Shown here one piece after another: positions 15,899 to 22,630 of a DNA stretch of 22,847 nucleotides. The notes under the pieces were generated by a model that saw only the letters and a program-made list of their open reading frames with translations, ran no database searches and had not been told where the DNA came from. The translations under genes were made by a program, and so were the position numbers. The stretch's first letter is position 1. Every line of letters begins with the position of its first letter. The stretch comes from a virus. Location of the stretch: positions 1 through 22,847 of the IMG/VR virus record IMGVR_UViG_3300025890_000173; one strand, written 5' to 3'.

Positions 15899-16482
15899 TT
15901 AAACCTTGGCCCATTAATCCATGTTACTAAGCTTTGCCGACTTCCTTCCGTTACAGGAGTGACTCTATGTAAAAGCCAAGAAGGAAAAACAGCAATGAGT
16001 CCTCTTTTTCTTGCGACCGCAACAGGTTTATTACCGGTTTGTATTTCTAAGTCCCCCCCCAAATAACTATCTGGATAAGAAAGTTGCATAACTAAACTTA
16101 ATTTACGGGCAAGCCCTTTTCCAAAATCTACGTGCCAATTATATGTCCCCTGATCTTTGCTTGAATAATTTCCCAGTTGTACGGGTTCTGCAAAGCCCGT
16201 TAGATCGAATTGATAGTATTCTGAATTTAACGAAGATATTACGTCCCCTAGCCGTTCATATACCCAATTGTGTTCGGGATCATTATGCTTAAAAGAAACT
16301 TTTACTCTTCTTACTTGCAGATTTACGGAGGAACCATTTTTATTATTTCTACCAACTTCTCCGGGTAGTTCTGCGATAGCCGCATATTGTTGCATATAAT
16401 CTAGCTCTTCTTCTGAAAAAGCGTCTTCCCACGTACAAAACGGGGGCATATTAAGGCTGTAACCGGGTAAAATATATTCCAT
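15895..16482 (-). CDS. Fe(II)/2-oxoglutarate oxygenase, PKHD/PiuC-like (195 aa)
   Basis: A 195-residue protein with a complete facial triad: NWHVDFG gives His117 and Asp119, and PSWLLHRVTPV gives distal His172. Arg182 lies exactly ten residues on and is the expected 2-oxoglutarate ligand. SYLGGDLEI and GLIAVFPSW are the typical strands of PKHD-type hydroxylases. The N-terminal 40 residues resemble a substrate-side helical cap. The ATG comes two bases after the stop of the 190-residue oxygenase, with no separate ribosome site, so translation is probably coupled. Of the four oxygenases it has the most canonical motifs. Substrate unknown. Confidence 0.88.
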   Translation of the reverse strand: MEYILPGYSLNMPPFCTWEDAFSEEELDYMQQYAAIAELPGEVGRNNKNGSSVNLQVRRVKVSFKHNDPEHNWVYERLGDVISSLNSEYYQFDLTGFAEPVQLGNYSSKDQGTYNWHVDFGKGLARKLSLVMQLSYPDSYLGGDLEIQTGNKPVAVARKRGLIAVFPSWLLHRVTPVTEGSRQSLVTWINGPRFK

Positions 16483-16484
16483 TT

Positions 16485-17057
16485 TTAAATTTGTTTCACA
16501 TTAAAATGTATAAATTTAAGAGGGTCGGGGCTTCCGTGAAAAGTCATTGAATGCCCTAGCCAAGAATTAAAAATTAACATCGTCCCCCGCATAACATTGT
16601 CAAAATGAATAAAAGGAGTAGCAGGGGCTATATCGCTGCTTTGTTTTAACGGTAAGTCCGACATTAGCTTGCCAGCTCTAGGGTCACAAAAAAGGGGATA
16701 CCCGCTTTTTTCTGGTACTTCTAAGAAATAAAACCCGGACAGTAGTTTATTTGCATGTACATGTAAGACATTACTGCCGCTGTACTCCATTTTTTGTGCC
16801 CATAAGTCCGATACTTTTAACCGGACTGCGCTAGTATCATATCCTTGAGCATCTAATACCCCCTTTGCCGTTTTTTGTATTAGCCTAATTAAATCTTTTA
16901 CCCTAGGGTCTTCCGTCATATTACTGGTTTGTACAACGATATCGCCGTTATTTACACTATCGAAATAAAAGTCTTCTGCCGAGGCTTGAGACTCTTCAAC
17001 CAACTGAGGTAGCTCTATCCTATAAATTATAGTAGGAAAATACGCAAATCCCTGCAT
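16485..17057 (-). CDS. Putative 2-oxoglutarate-Fe(II) oxygenase of the 2OG-FeII_Oxy_5 type (190 aa)
   Basis: A 190-residue protein matching, by pattern, the family with H-x-H-x-N followed by L-S-G-x-Y: here LHVHANKLLSGFYFL with His99, His101 and Asn103. It later reads GTMLIFNSWLGHSM with distal His169, then LKFIHFNV with Lys181 where Arg is common. The canonical acidic iron ligand is not visible at H-x-D/E, as is usual for this family. The N-terminus, with FPTIIYRIELP, fits the family opening. It starts two bases after the stop of the 74-residue gene. Hydroxylation of an unknown substrate is inferred. Confidence 0.72.
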   Translation of the reverse strand: MQGFAYFPTIIYRIELPQLVEESQASAEDFYFDSVNNGDIVVQTSNMTEDPRVKDLIRLIQKTAKGVLDAQGYDTSAVRLKVSDLWAQKMEYSGSNVLHVHANKLLSGFYFLEVPEKSGYPLFCDPRAGKLMSDLPLKQSSDIAPATPFIHFDNVMRGTMLIFNSWLGHSMTFHGSPDPLKFIHFNVKQI

Positions 17058-17059
17058 TT

Positions 17060-17284
17060 TTAACTGTCGATATATGCTAATAACGAGTTGGCAACCTCGG
17101 TTACTTGAGTAATCGTTACGTCGGATGCTTCAGAAGCTGTTGTAAGACGGCGATTTTCATTAATAATACTTTGCGCCATACGCAAAGCATCTAGCTTAAT
17201 TTGTTTTCTGTTGTCTGGCGCACGTAAAGCTTCACGCGCTGTTTCAAACTCTATATGGGACTGCTGTTCGGTTGTTAGTGCCAT
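17060..17284 (-). CDS. Small helical protein (74 aa)
   Basis: A 74-residue, probably all-helical protein rich in Glu, Arg, Ala and Thr (FETAREALRAPDNRKQIKLD, then AQSIINENRRL). An AGGAG site stands 9 bases before the ATG. It lies between the tail fibre and the first oxygenase. Small proteins of this kind follow fibre genes in other marine phages as I remember them, function unknown. It might be a fibre-associated or chaperone-like factor, but nothing in the sequence shows this. Confidence 0.65.
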   Translation of the reverse strand: MALTTEQQSHIEFETAREALRAPDNRKQIKLDALRMAQSIINENRRLTTASEASDVTITQVTEVANSLLAYIDS

Positions 17285-17309
17285 GATAATAGTCTCCTAG
17301 ACTAAAAAA

Positions 17310-18590
17310 TTAAGAAGTCGCTAATGCTTTCATAGGTAATGTTACATACCAAGTTGTTCCACCATCCGGTGAGAAAAAGAACCATATATCAATTGCATTT
17401 GCGGTTGTTGTACGGCTAATGGAACCACCGGGATAGTAAAAAGTTCCGCCCGCAAGAGCAACTGTTCGAGAAGCCGTTGCATCATTAGTAAGTACTAAGG
17501 TAAACGAGGTTGCTCGGTTAGCCGTGCTGTTAGGCGTAGCTAAAGTAATAGTAGCGTTGCCGTTCAAGGTCGCAGTGAACACGTTACCGTCGTCACAGTC
17601 AATAGTTACGGCTGTTCCAGTATTACCAATTGCAAGTACGCGGTCAGAGAATACGCCAGACATAAAACTTGATGTAACATTAAATTCCCCCGTGCCTTTA
17701 GGAGTTATGTTTAAACCTACGTTAGTGTCATCGCCAGAAGGGGTAATCGTGGGGTTATTGCCCGTAGCGGCATTAGCCAATGTTATTTCGTTAACCGCAG
17801 AGCCTGTAGCCGTAAAGTTAAGTATTTGGTTGGCACTTGCGTCGTTAATTCCAGTTGTTATTGCAGGAGTAGTAAGAGCAGGGCTAGTGTTAAACACCGC
17901 TACACCAGTGCCTGTTTCGTCGGTCAAAGCAGTAGCGAGATTAGCACTAGAAGGTGTGCCTAACCAATCCGCAACCCCAGCACCAAAAGAAGTAATCCCT
18001 GTACCGCCGTTAGCGACAGGGAGGGTTCCTGTAATTTGCGAAGTAAGGTCAATACTGCCAAGAGTACCGCCAAGTGTAAGGTTGCCTGAGCTAGTTACAG
18101 TACCTGTAAGGGTAATGCCGTTAACTGTGCCTGTGCCGCCTACACTTGTTACCGTACCACCGGTTTCAGTGGGGTTAGCGTTAAGTACCGCAGCGCCTGC
18201 GCCTGCACCGTCTGTGACGACCATGACTTTAGAGCCGTTGGGTACGTTAACCGTAGCGCCTGAACCCTGCTTGATCGTGATGATCTGGCTGCCAGTAGTC
18301 GCGTTCTCGATTAGCCACACTTTAGATACTGTATTCGGACCGAGTGTTACTTCGCGTGTAGCTGTTAGCGACGCCGCAGAGGTGATCTTTAAGTAAAACC
18401 CACGAGTCGCATCTGTCGTAGCGTCCGGCATGGTGAAGGTTTCATTGGCATCAGCCGCCATTTGCTTCGTGCCGTAGCTAAAACCGTCAGTAATCAACTC
18501 AAGGTTAGTGTTAGTACTGGTGCCCCAAGTGCCGTCTTCATCACCCGTGGTGATTTCTTTGAGCCGTAAGTTATTTACATAAGTAGCCAT
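17310..18590 (-). CDS. Tail fibre/appendage protein (426 aa)
   Basis: A 426-residue beta-rich, Thr/Gly/Ala-rich protein. The N-terminus (ATYVNNLRLKEITTGDEDG, then TWGTSTNTNLELI) is one I know well from marine phage tail fibres and likely attaches the fibre to the virion. The middle contains the tail-fibre signature LPVANGGTGITSFGAGVADW and then FNTSPALTTPAI. The C-terminal 70 residues form a beta domain with WFFFSPDGGTTWYVTLP. A GGAGA ribosome site precedes the ATG. It should be a trimeric receptor-binding or adaptor fibre. The enzyme island begins two genes downstream. Confidence 0.85.
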   Translation of the reverse strand: MATYVNNLRLKEITTGDEDGTWGTSTNTNLELITDGFSYGTKQMAADANETFTMPDATTDATRGFYLKITSAASLTATREVTLGPNTVSKVWLIENATTGSQIITIKQGSGATVNVPNGSKVMVVTDGAGAGAAVLNANPTETGGTVTSVGGTGTVNGITLTGTVTSSGNLTLGGTLGSIDLTSQITGTLPVANGGTGITSFGAGVADWLGTPSSANLATALTDETGTGVAVFNTSPALTTPAITTGINDASANQILNFTATGSAVNEITLANAATGNNPTITPSGDDTNVGLNITPKGTGEFNVTSSFMSGVFSDRVLAIGNTGTAVTIDCDDGNVFTATLNGNATITLATPNSTANRATSFTLVLTNDATASRTVALAGGTFYYPGGSISRTTTANAIDIWFFFSPDGGTTWYVTLPMKALATS

Positions 18591-18606
18591 CTAATTTCTC
18601 CAGTAC

Positions 18607-18819
18607 CTACGCTAATGTGCTACCGCCAGCGGCGGGGATGCTTGTCGCGTAAATCTTTGTATTCTGACGTAAGTTTAGTGCTTCGCCGCAGTCTGAGCAA
18701 GTATCGGCGGTTAATTCAGCCTCGTTTACATCATACCCGCAGTTGCCACATAACACTTCAATTTCATGCTTCGGGTCTATTGCGCTACCCAAGTCTTGTG
18801 CTTCGTTTGTTGTCTTCAT
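18607..18819 (-). CDS. Zinc-ribbon small protein (70 aa)
   Basis: A 70-residue protein with CGNCG (Cys24, Cys27) and CSDCG (Cys41, Cys44), a 4-Cys zinc ribbon with 13 residues between the pairs. The N-terminal part is acidic. The end (KIYATSIPAAGGSTLA) is a flexible tail. I chose the ATG at 18819, with an AGGA site just upstream; an earlier in-frame start would lie inside the preceding gene. It sits between the repeat protein and the tail fibre. Such ribbons bind nucleic acid or act as small structural modules; neither can be chosen from sequence alone. Confidence 0.72.
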   Translation of the reverse strand: MKTTNEAQDLGSAIDPKHEIEVLCGNCGYDVNEAELTADTCSDCGEALNLRQNTKIYATSIPAAGGSTLA

Positions 18820-18827
18820 GTGTTTTC

Positions 18828-19700
18828 CTATGCCGCGATTTCTGTCCAGATCGTTCCCGGGTTGGGCACTATCTGACCCCAAATCAATACGTTACCTATT
18901 TCGACCGTTCCCTGTACGCCAATGGCGTACACATTTGCATCGGCTGTTTCAGTTGTTTCGCCTAGTGCTGTAGTGCCTTGTACGCCTGTAACGAGAACAT
19001 CAAGAACTAGCTCTACTGTTACGCTGCCTAGTGCAGACGTTGCTTGCAGTCCGGTTTCCGTGACTATTGCGTCTGCTGTGACGCTTACCGTGCCTAGAGC
19101 GGTAGTGCCTACAACGCCCGTAGCATTAACAGTTGAGTCACTTTGCACCCCGGCAGTGCCTAAAGCGGTAGTGCCTACAACGCCCGTTACAGCTACTATA
19201 GCGACGGCTTCTATCTCTACCGTCCCAATTTCTCCGGTAGCGGCATTACCAAGAGCGCTTATCGCTCCATCGCCGTTAACTGCAATATTGCCAAGAGCTG
19301 TTGTGCCCACGACCCCAGTTACGGTGGCCGAAGTACCTTCTTGAACGCCTACCGTGCCTACAACGCCGGTAGCAGAAAGCCCTATCGACTCTCCCCACGC
19401 GCCTTGGCCCCACGAACCTCGACCCCACCCGCCAAAATAAACCGTGGCGTCCCAAACAGCGTAAGCGGCTATTCCTGTGGCGCTAACTCCCGCAACTGAA
19501 ACAGTCGCACTCGCCCCAGCGGAGGAAGTCCCTAAAGCCGTAGTTCCTACAACACCCGTAAGCGTAACAACTGCACCCGCAGCTACCGCTACCGACCCTA
19601 CCTCACCTGTACCGACAGGCAGAGCATTACCTTCGCCCCACGAATCCGTACCCCAAGTGCTGAATCCCCAACCGGAGAGTGGGACCGTAACGTCAGTCAT
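18828..19700 (-). CDS. Repeat-rich structural protein with period-5 Trp motifs (290 aa)
   Basis: A 290-residue protein low in charge and rich in Val, Gly, Ala and Thr. From about residue 44 to 272 it is built of roughly ten degenerate 20-22 residue units with the core TGVVGTTALG, likely beta-solenoid or beta-hairpin repeats. Two Trp clusters with exact spacing of five interrupt it: W11/W16/W21 (WGFSTWGTDSWG) and W92/W97/W102 (WGRGSWGQGAWG). The C-terminus (NVLIWGQIVPNPGTIW) is distinct. It lies between the beta-rich 144-residue protein and the fibre. A virion surface or tail decoration role is inferred; no enzyme motif is seen. The ribosome site (AGGG) is modest. Confidence 0.72.
   Translation of the reverse strand: MTDVTVPLSGWGFSTWGTDSWGEGNALPVGTGEVGSVAVAAGAVVTLTGVVGTTALGTSSAGASATVSVAGVSATGIAAYAVWDATVYFGGWGRGSWGQGAWGESIGLSATGVVGTVGVQEGTSATVTGVVGTTALGNIAVNGDGAISALGNAATGEIGTVEIEAVAIVAVTGVVGTTALGTAGVQSDSTVNATGVVGTTALGTVSVTADAIVTETGLQATSALGSVTVELVLDVLVTGVQGTTALGETTETADANVYAIGVQGTVEIGNVLIWGQIVPNPGTIWTEIAA
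18885..19571 (-). repeat. Tandem degenerate 60-66 base coding repeats
   Basis: These units encode the TGVVGTTALG-type repeats of the 290-residue protein. Most copies have diverged, but two share a 23-base identical core (19099-19121 and 19165-19187), exactly 66 bases (22 codons) apart. The in-frame period shows a protein repeat and not a CRISPR or regulatory array. The identical core suggests recent duplication or gene conversion. Confidence 0.7.
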
Positions 19701-19712
19701 AGCACCCTACTC

Positions 19713-20147
19713 TTAGGCAATACGGATTATAGCGTTGCTCGCATCAGCCGCTGGGAAGACAATAGTAAAGTCGCCCGCAGTAGAGGTCTTATCCGAACCA
19801 AAGTCCAGAACTGCAACAGCAGGGTTAGTGCCACCGTTAGCTAAATAGATCAAAGCACCACGAGCAGTAATAGTGGCTGTAGACCATGTGGTATCCGCAA
19901 AGTCTAGGAACGCTGTAGTGCCGCTAGAAGCGGGGTTTGCAGAGATAGTTAGGGTGTTACCGCCTGCTACGTAGTTAGTGCCCACAACTTCATTAGTCGT
20001 AGCATACGCAGTAGTAGTCGCACCTAGCGTAGCTGATGAAGTAAACAGAGCGATTTTAAATGTTTGTGATGTGCCGCTGCTGAAGTCGAAAGTTCCGTCA
20101 AGAATATCGACTTTGAATGATGTTGCCATAGCCTGTGTGATAGCCAT
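19713..20147 (-). CDS. Beta-rich structural protein (144 aa)
   Basis: A 144-residue protein with the opening ITQAMATSFKVDILDG, then TFKIALFTSSATLGATTTAY, and a Thr/Ala/Gly-rich beta region to the end. I recognise this opening (I-T-x-A-M-x-TSFK, then FKIALYTSSATL) from small structural proteins of many marine and enteric phages; their exact location in the virion is not known to me. An AGGAGA site is 7 bases before the ATG. It is placed after the adaptor genes and before the repeat and fibre proteins, which fits a tail or decoration role. Confidence 0.75.
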   Translation of the reverse strand: MAITQAMATSFKVDILDGTFDFSSGTSQTFKIALFTSSATLGATTTAYATTNEVVGTNYVAGGNTLTISANPASSGTTAFLDFADTTWSTATITARGALIYLANGGTNPAVAVLDFGSDKTSTAGDFTIVFPAADASNAIIRIA

Positions 20148-20177
20148 TGGTGTTTCTCCTGTCTTTTACAAAGTATA

Positions 20178-20828
20178 TTAAGCTTTATCTCTAATGATAA
20201 GCCCGGTTCGGTATGCATCGGTAACTTCTTTTGCTTCGCCGAAGTTCTTCAAAGAGGTAACGGCTTCCACAAAACGTTTCTCATACTCTTGCATGACATC
20301 TGCTTCACCTTTCATGTAGGTGTAGGCTTCAATCAAACAACCGTATAAAAGAGCTACTTCCGCATTTGTACTTAACCAAGTAGTACCACCCCCAAGACCG
20401 GAAGTTAAACTTGCCGGGCGATAGAAGTAGTGAAGCTCTACCGCAAATGCGCCATTTGGAGTAGGGCCTATTAAAAAATTACTAACGTCAAAATATGCGT
20501 AGTAACGCGGCGCTCCCGTAGTGGACGCATCCGGGTTAAAAGATTGGACAAAGTTAACGTCTTTGTATTCCAAGAAAGTTTTGTCGTTATTTCCATCAGT
20601 AAACGACAAAGAAAACGGCGCTAAAAAATCGCTAGGTGCCGCAAGATATTGATTGCTGGCCGTCGTGTTTGCCGTAGCGTTTTTACGAAAAAGCGTAAGC
20701 TGAACGTTCTTTAAGATACGCTCTTCGGCCACGCGTATAAAAACCGGCAAGTTATTCACAAAACTTGTTTCTTCGTTTTGCGTGTAATCTTGTATTGCCG
20801 TTTTTAATTGATCGTAAGTAAAACTCAT
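20178..20828 (-). CDS. Head-tail adaptor-like protein, SU10 adaptor/T7 gp11 position (216 aa)
   Basis: A 216-residue protein. The N-terminal helices (YDQLKTAIQDYTQNEETSFV, then LPVFIRVAEERILKNVQL) and the following LFRKNATA and YLAAPSDFLAP segments match the pattern of short-tail adaptor proteins that sit between portal and nozzle. The second half has LEYKDVNFVQSFNPDA and a late helical part with LLYGCLIEAYTYMKGEADV. The start overlaps the upstream stop (ATGA). Together with the 222-residue gene and the nozzle gene it completes a short-tail connector set. The assignment is by recalled pattern and gene order. Confidence 0.72.
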   Translation of the reverse strand: MSFTYDQLKTAIQDYTQNEETSFVNNLPVFIRVAEERILKNVQLTLFRKNATANTTASNQYLAAPSDFLAPFSLSFTDGNNDKTFLEYKDVNFVQSFNPDASTTGAPRYYAYFDVSNFLIGPTPNGAFAVELHYFYRPASLTSGLGGGTTWLSTNAEVALLYGCLIEAYTYMKGEADVMQEYEKRFVEAVTSLKNFGEAKEVTDAYRTGLIIRDKA

Positions 20829-21130
20829 GTGGTTACCACCGTAACACTACCAACTTGCCCAAAGGCCGTAACCGGACCCAAACTCGGAGCCGTTACCAAA
20901 GGAAGGCCCGCATAAATAACCGTAGGTTCTACCCTATCCGGGCGAGCATCGCGTAAAGCTTGCGGGTCAATAACTTTGCGGCGAGGGTTAAGTTGAGGCT
21001 GTTTAACCTCAAACTCATCCCGTCCCACAAGCATACCCGTCCACTCTTTCTGCATGTCGTTAAGTCTGTAACGAAAGCCCGAGCGGTCCGAAATGCCATA
21101 AGCTTTTTTGCCAACCGCAAACTTACCCAT
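20825..21130 (-). CDS. Small conserved-type structural protein DRSGFRYR (101 aa)
   Basis: A 101-residue protein with a conserved-looking first half: GKKAYGISDRSGFRYRLNDM, then QKEWTGMLVGRDEFEVKQPQ and LNPRR. The second half is a Pro/Val-rich, beta-type tail (PLVTAPSLGPVTAFG). I recall proteins with the same DRSGFRY and EW-x-G-x-x-V pattern in marine phage connector regions. Function is unknown. Start and stop overlap both neighbours (TAATG and ATGA), so it is tightly coupled to the two adaptor genes and is probably a minor connector component. Confidence 0.7.
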   Translation of the reverse strand: MGKFAVGKKAYGISDRSGFRYRLNDMQKEWTGMLVGRDEFEVKQPQLNPRRKVIDPQALRDARPDRVEPTVIYAGLPLVTAPSLGPVTAFGQVGSVTVVTT

Positions 21131-21798
21131 TATCTACCTCTGGAATAAGCTAAACTAGGTACGACGTTGAAAGACGCTCTATCCCGGTCTTCATCCATCG
21201 CACGCTGCATTTCTTCTTCGTACAGAGCTTTAAGAAGCTGTATTCGGTCCGGAGCTTTCTTAATGGCTATGTAGTATGCCAAACCCGCGGCAAGCGCTGG
21301 GTAGAAGCGAAAAGGTATCTGCAACGTATTAGTCGCCGAATCCGCGTCGTCTAGACGGACTAAACGATTATAAATAATTTGGTCCGTGCTATTGTCGGGA
21401 ACAGGCCACAGCTTCAAAATGGGGCTAATTAAGCGGTCTAGAAACCATTGTGACGACCTAGACTGCTGCGTTTTATTCGGAATATTAATGTAATCATCCC
21501 TACTCAAACGTTGTATGCCGTAATCCGTGTTGTCCCGGCGAACCACTATGGACAAAATATCAATGGTGTCAGCGCCTACCGTAATATCCGATACACCCTG
21601 CGTCAGCGTGGTGGTCACCTGCTGAATAGTCCACTGGTTCAAGCCTCGGTTAGCCCAATCTGCAAACAAAAGATTTAAAGAGCGTTTAGCGGTCTTAAGA
21701 TCGTAACCTGTACGCATCTCTTTTCCGCATCGCTCAAACGCCTCTTCGATATAATCGGAGACGTCTAATTCAAAATCTTTTGATCCAGAAACAGCCAT
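21130..21798 (-). CDS. Head-tail connector protein, P22 gp4-like (222 aa)
   Basis: A 222-residue mixed helical protein. The opening (DYIEEAFERCGKEMRTGYDL, then TAKRSLNLLFADWANRGLN) and the following QWTIQQVTTTLTQGVSDI and DILSIVVRR segments match the pattern of tail accessory factors that bind beneath the portal (P22 gp4-type). The end is helical with LLKALYEEEMQRAMDEDRDR. Start and stop overlap neighbours (TAATG on both sides). It is the first gene of the connector set. The family name is from memory; an HMM search would settle it. Confidence 0.72.
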   Translation of the reverse strand: MAVSGSKDFELDVSDYIEEAFERCGKEMRTGYDLKTAKRSLNLLFADWANRGLNQWTIQQVTTTLTQGVSDITVGADTIDILSIVVRRDNTDYGIQRLSRDDYINIPNKTQQSRSSQWFLDRLISPILKLWPVPDNSTDQIIYNRLVRLDDADSATNTLQIPFRFYPALAAGLAYYIAIKKAPDRIQLLKALYEEEMQRAMDEDRDRASFNVVPSLAYSRGR

Positions 21799-21947
21799 TA
21801 TTTCTTCCTAGCCGTTTTCGCCGATTTTTTAAACGCGGCGGCAGTTGGAGCACCTTCAGTTCCCGGAGAACGCATTGTCTCACCCGAACCCGCCGCTATA
21901 CGTTTCTTTTTATCGTTTATGTTTGAATAAAGACCACGCTTAGCCAT
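21798..21947 (-). CDS. Small basic protein MAKRGLYSNINDKKKRI (49 aa)
   Basis: A 49-residue, strongly basic protein: AKRGLYSNINDKKKRIAAGS, then GETMRSPGTEGAPTAAAF, then a Lys-rich end. I recognise near-identical short proteins (RGLY-x-NI-x-x-K-x-KRI, then G-x-MR-x-PG-x-x-GAPT) in many marine phages, usually near structural genes; the role is unknown, and DNA binding or a virion minor component are possible. Its ATG overlaps the stop of the Cys-repeat peptide, and its stop overlaps the connector ATG. Too small for a standard ORF cutoff, but the pattern and overlaps support it. Confidence 0.75.
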   Translation of the reverse strand: MAKRGLYSNINDKKKRIAAGSGETMRSPGTEGAPTAAAFKKSAKTARKK

Positions 21948-22114
21948 TACTTCATACCTCTAACCGCACAACCGCCTTTGTTCATTTTTACGGGTCCGCC
22001 AACTTTCATGCCTTTTACAGCACAACCGCCTTTAGCCATTTTCTTAACTTCTCCGCCATACGAATAACCCATGGCTTCTCTTTTACGTGGACTGCAATTA
22101 GAACCTTGATCCAT
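21947..22114 (-). CDS. Cys-repeat peptide with duplicated KGGCAV-x-GMK (55 aa)
   Basis: A 55-residue basic, Gly/Met/Lys-rich peptide. KGGCAVKGMK (28-37) and KGGCAVRGMK (46-55) are near-identical copies 18 residues apart, and Cys31, Cys49 and an extra Cys7 are present. An AGGAGA site 6 bases before the ATG is the best ribosome site in this part of the window. The stop overlaps the next gene (TAATG). Similar Lys-Gly-Gly-rich peptides occur in marine phages as I recall, without known function. The Cys pairs could bind metal or form disulfides. Confidence 0.72.
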   Translation of the reverse strand: MDQGSNCSPRKREAMGYSYGGEVKKMAKGGCAVKGMKVGGPVKMNKGGCAVRGMK

Positions 22115-22124
22115 AATAATTCTC

Positions 22125-22340
22125 CTAACCTAATACCATCATAACAACCGCGACTAATGTCGCAGAGAGTTGACTAGCAATACCGGCCAAAATCATCCAG
22201 TTTTTGTTCCGCAGATCACGTATATCATCTTCCATGTGGTCAAGATGATTGTTCTCAATGCGGTGCAAAATAGTTTCAACGACGGCCATCTGGCGCTTCA
22301 CGTCGTTTACTTCCTTCTCTAAATGCTCATTACCTACCAT
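22125..22340 (-). CDS. Coiled-coil plus transmembrane protein, XhlA/holin-like (71 aa)
   Basis: A 71-residue protein. Residues 1-48 are a highly charged helix with coiled-coil spacing (LEKEVNDVKRQMAVVETILH), and residues 49-71 are a single hydrophobic segment (MILAGIASQLSATLVAVVMM). The layout matches XhlA-type haemolysin/holin-associated proteins. I chose the ATG at 22340, with GGAG 9 bases upstream; a TTG at 22349 would sit directly on that site. It overlaps the previous gene by 7 bases. It is far from the lysozyme (about 14 kb), so a holin role is uncertain and a virion membrane component is an alternative. Confidence 0.7.
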   Translation of the reverse strand: MVGNEHLEKEVNDVKRQMAVVETILHRIENNHLDHMEDDIRDLRNKNWMILAGIASQLSATLVAVVMMVLG

Positions 22341-22618
22341 TTCTTGCAACTCCAGTAACGGGCCGAGAACTTATCTTTTGCCGTATCGCATTTATGACGT
22401 GCTCTAAAGCTTGCTCGCCTAGCAGGGATGTCCTTTTTAATGGTCATATTAGGGTCCCCAAAACGGACAAGCTTTACGTCATCGCCTTTTTTGGCCAACA
22501 CGGCAAACTTCTTGCTACCGCCAGACGTTCTTTTAGGCTTGTTGTAGCCGGAAAACGTCTCTCCTCTATAAGAAACTCTACCAGAAGGTGTTCTTTTAAC
22601 AGCCGTTGTAGTGGCCAT
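22334..22618 (-). CDS. Small basic protein with C-terminal ARHKCD and YWSCKKW motifs (94 aa)
   Basis: A 94-residue, very basic protein. The N-terminus (VKRTPSGRVSYRGETFSGYN, then KPKRTSGGSKKF) leads to a beta segment (AVLAKKGDDVKLVRFGDPN) and a C-terminal module (SFRARHKCD, then KFSARYWSCKKW) with two Cys. I know this module from many marine phages and some large eukaryotic viruses as an uncharacterised small domain. The Cys/His residues could bind zinc, but the function is unknown. It is separated by 12 bases from the truncated gene at the right edge. Confidence 0.78.
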   Translation of the reverse strand: MATTTAVKRTPSGRVSYRGETFSGYNKPKRTSGGSKKFAVLAKKGDDVKLVRFGDPNMTIKKDIPARRASFRARHKCDTAKDKFSARYWSCKKW

Positions 22619-22630
22619 AAACCCCCCGAG

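Noticed and set aside
17524-18396. Long open frame on the plus strand (290 codons) opposite the tail fibre gene
   Set aside because: It is antisense to a clear fibre gene, is composed of low-complexity Val/Pro/Ala residues, and has no neighbours on its strand. The openness follows from the biased composition of the real gene.
19099-19187. Possible CRISPR-like direct repeats
   Set aside because: The spacing is an exact multiple of three, the units encode a continuous protein repeat, and there are no unique spacers or cas genes.
18922-19344. Plus-strand frame of 140 codons across the repeat region
   Set aside because: It is a mirror of the in-frame minus-strand repeats and has no independent support.
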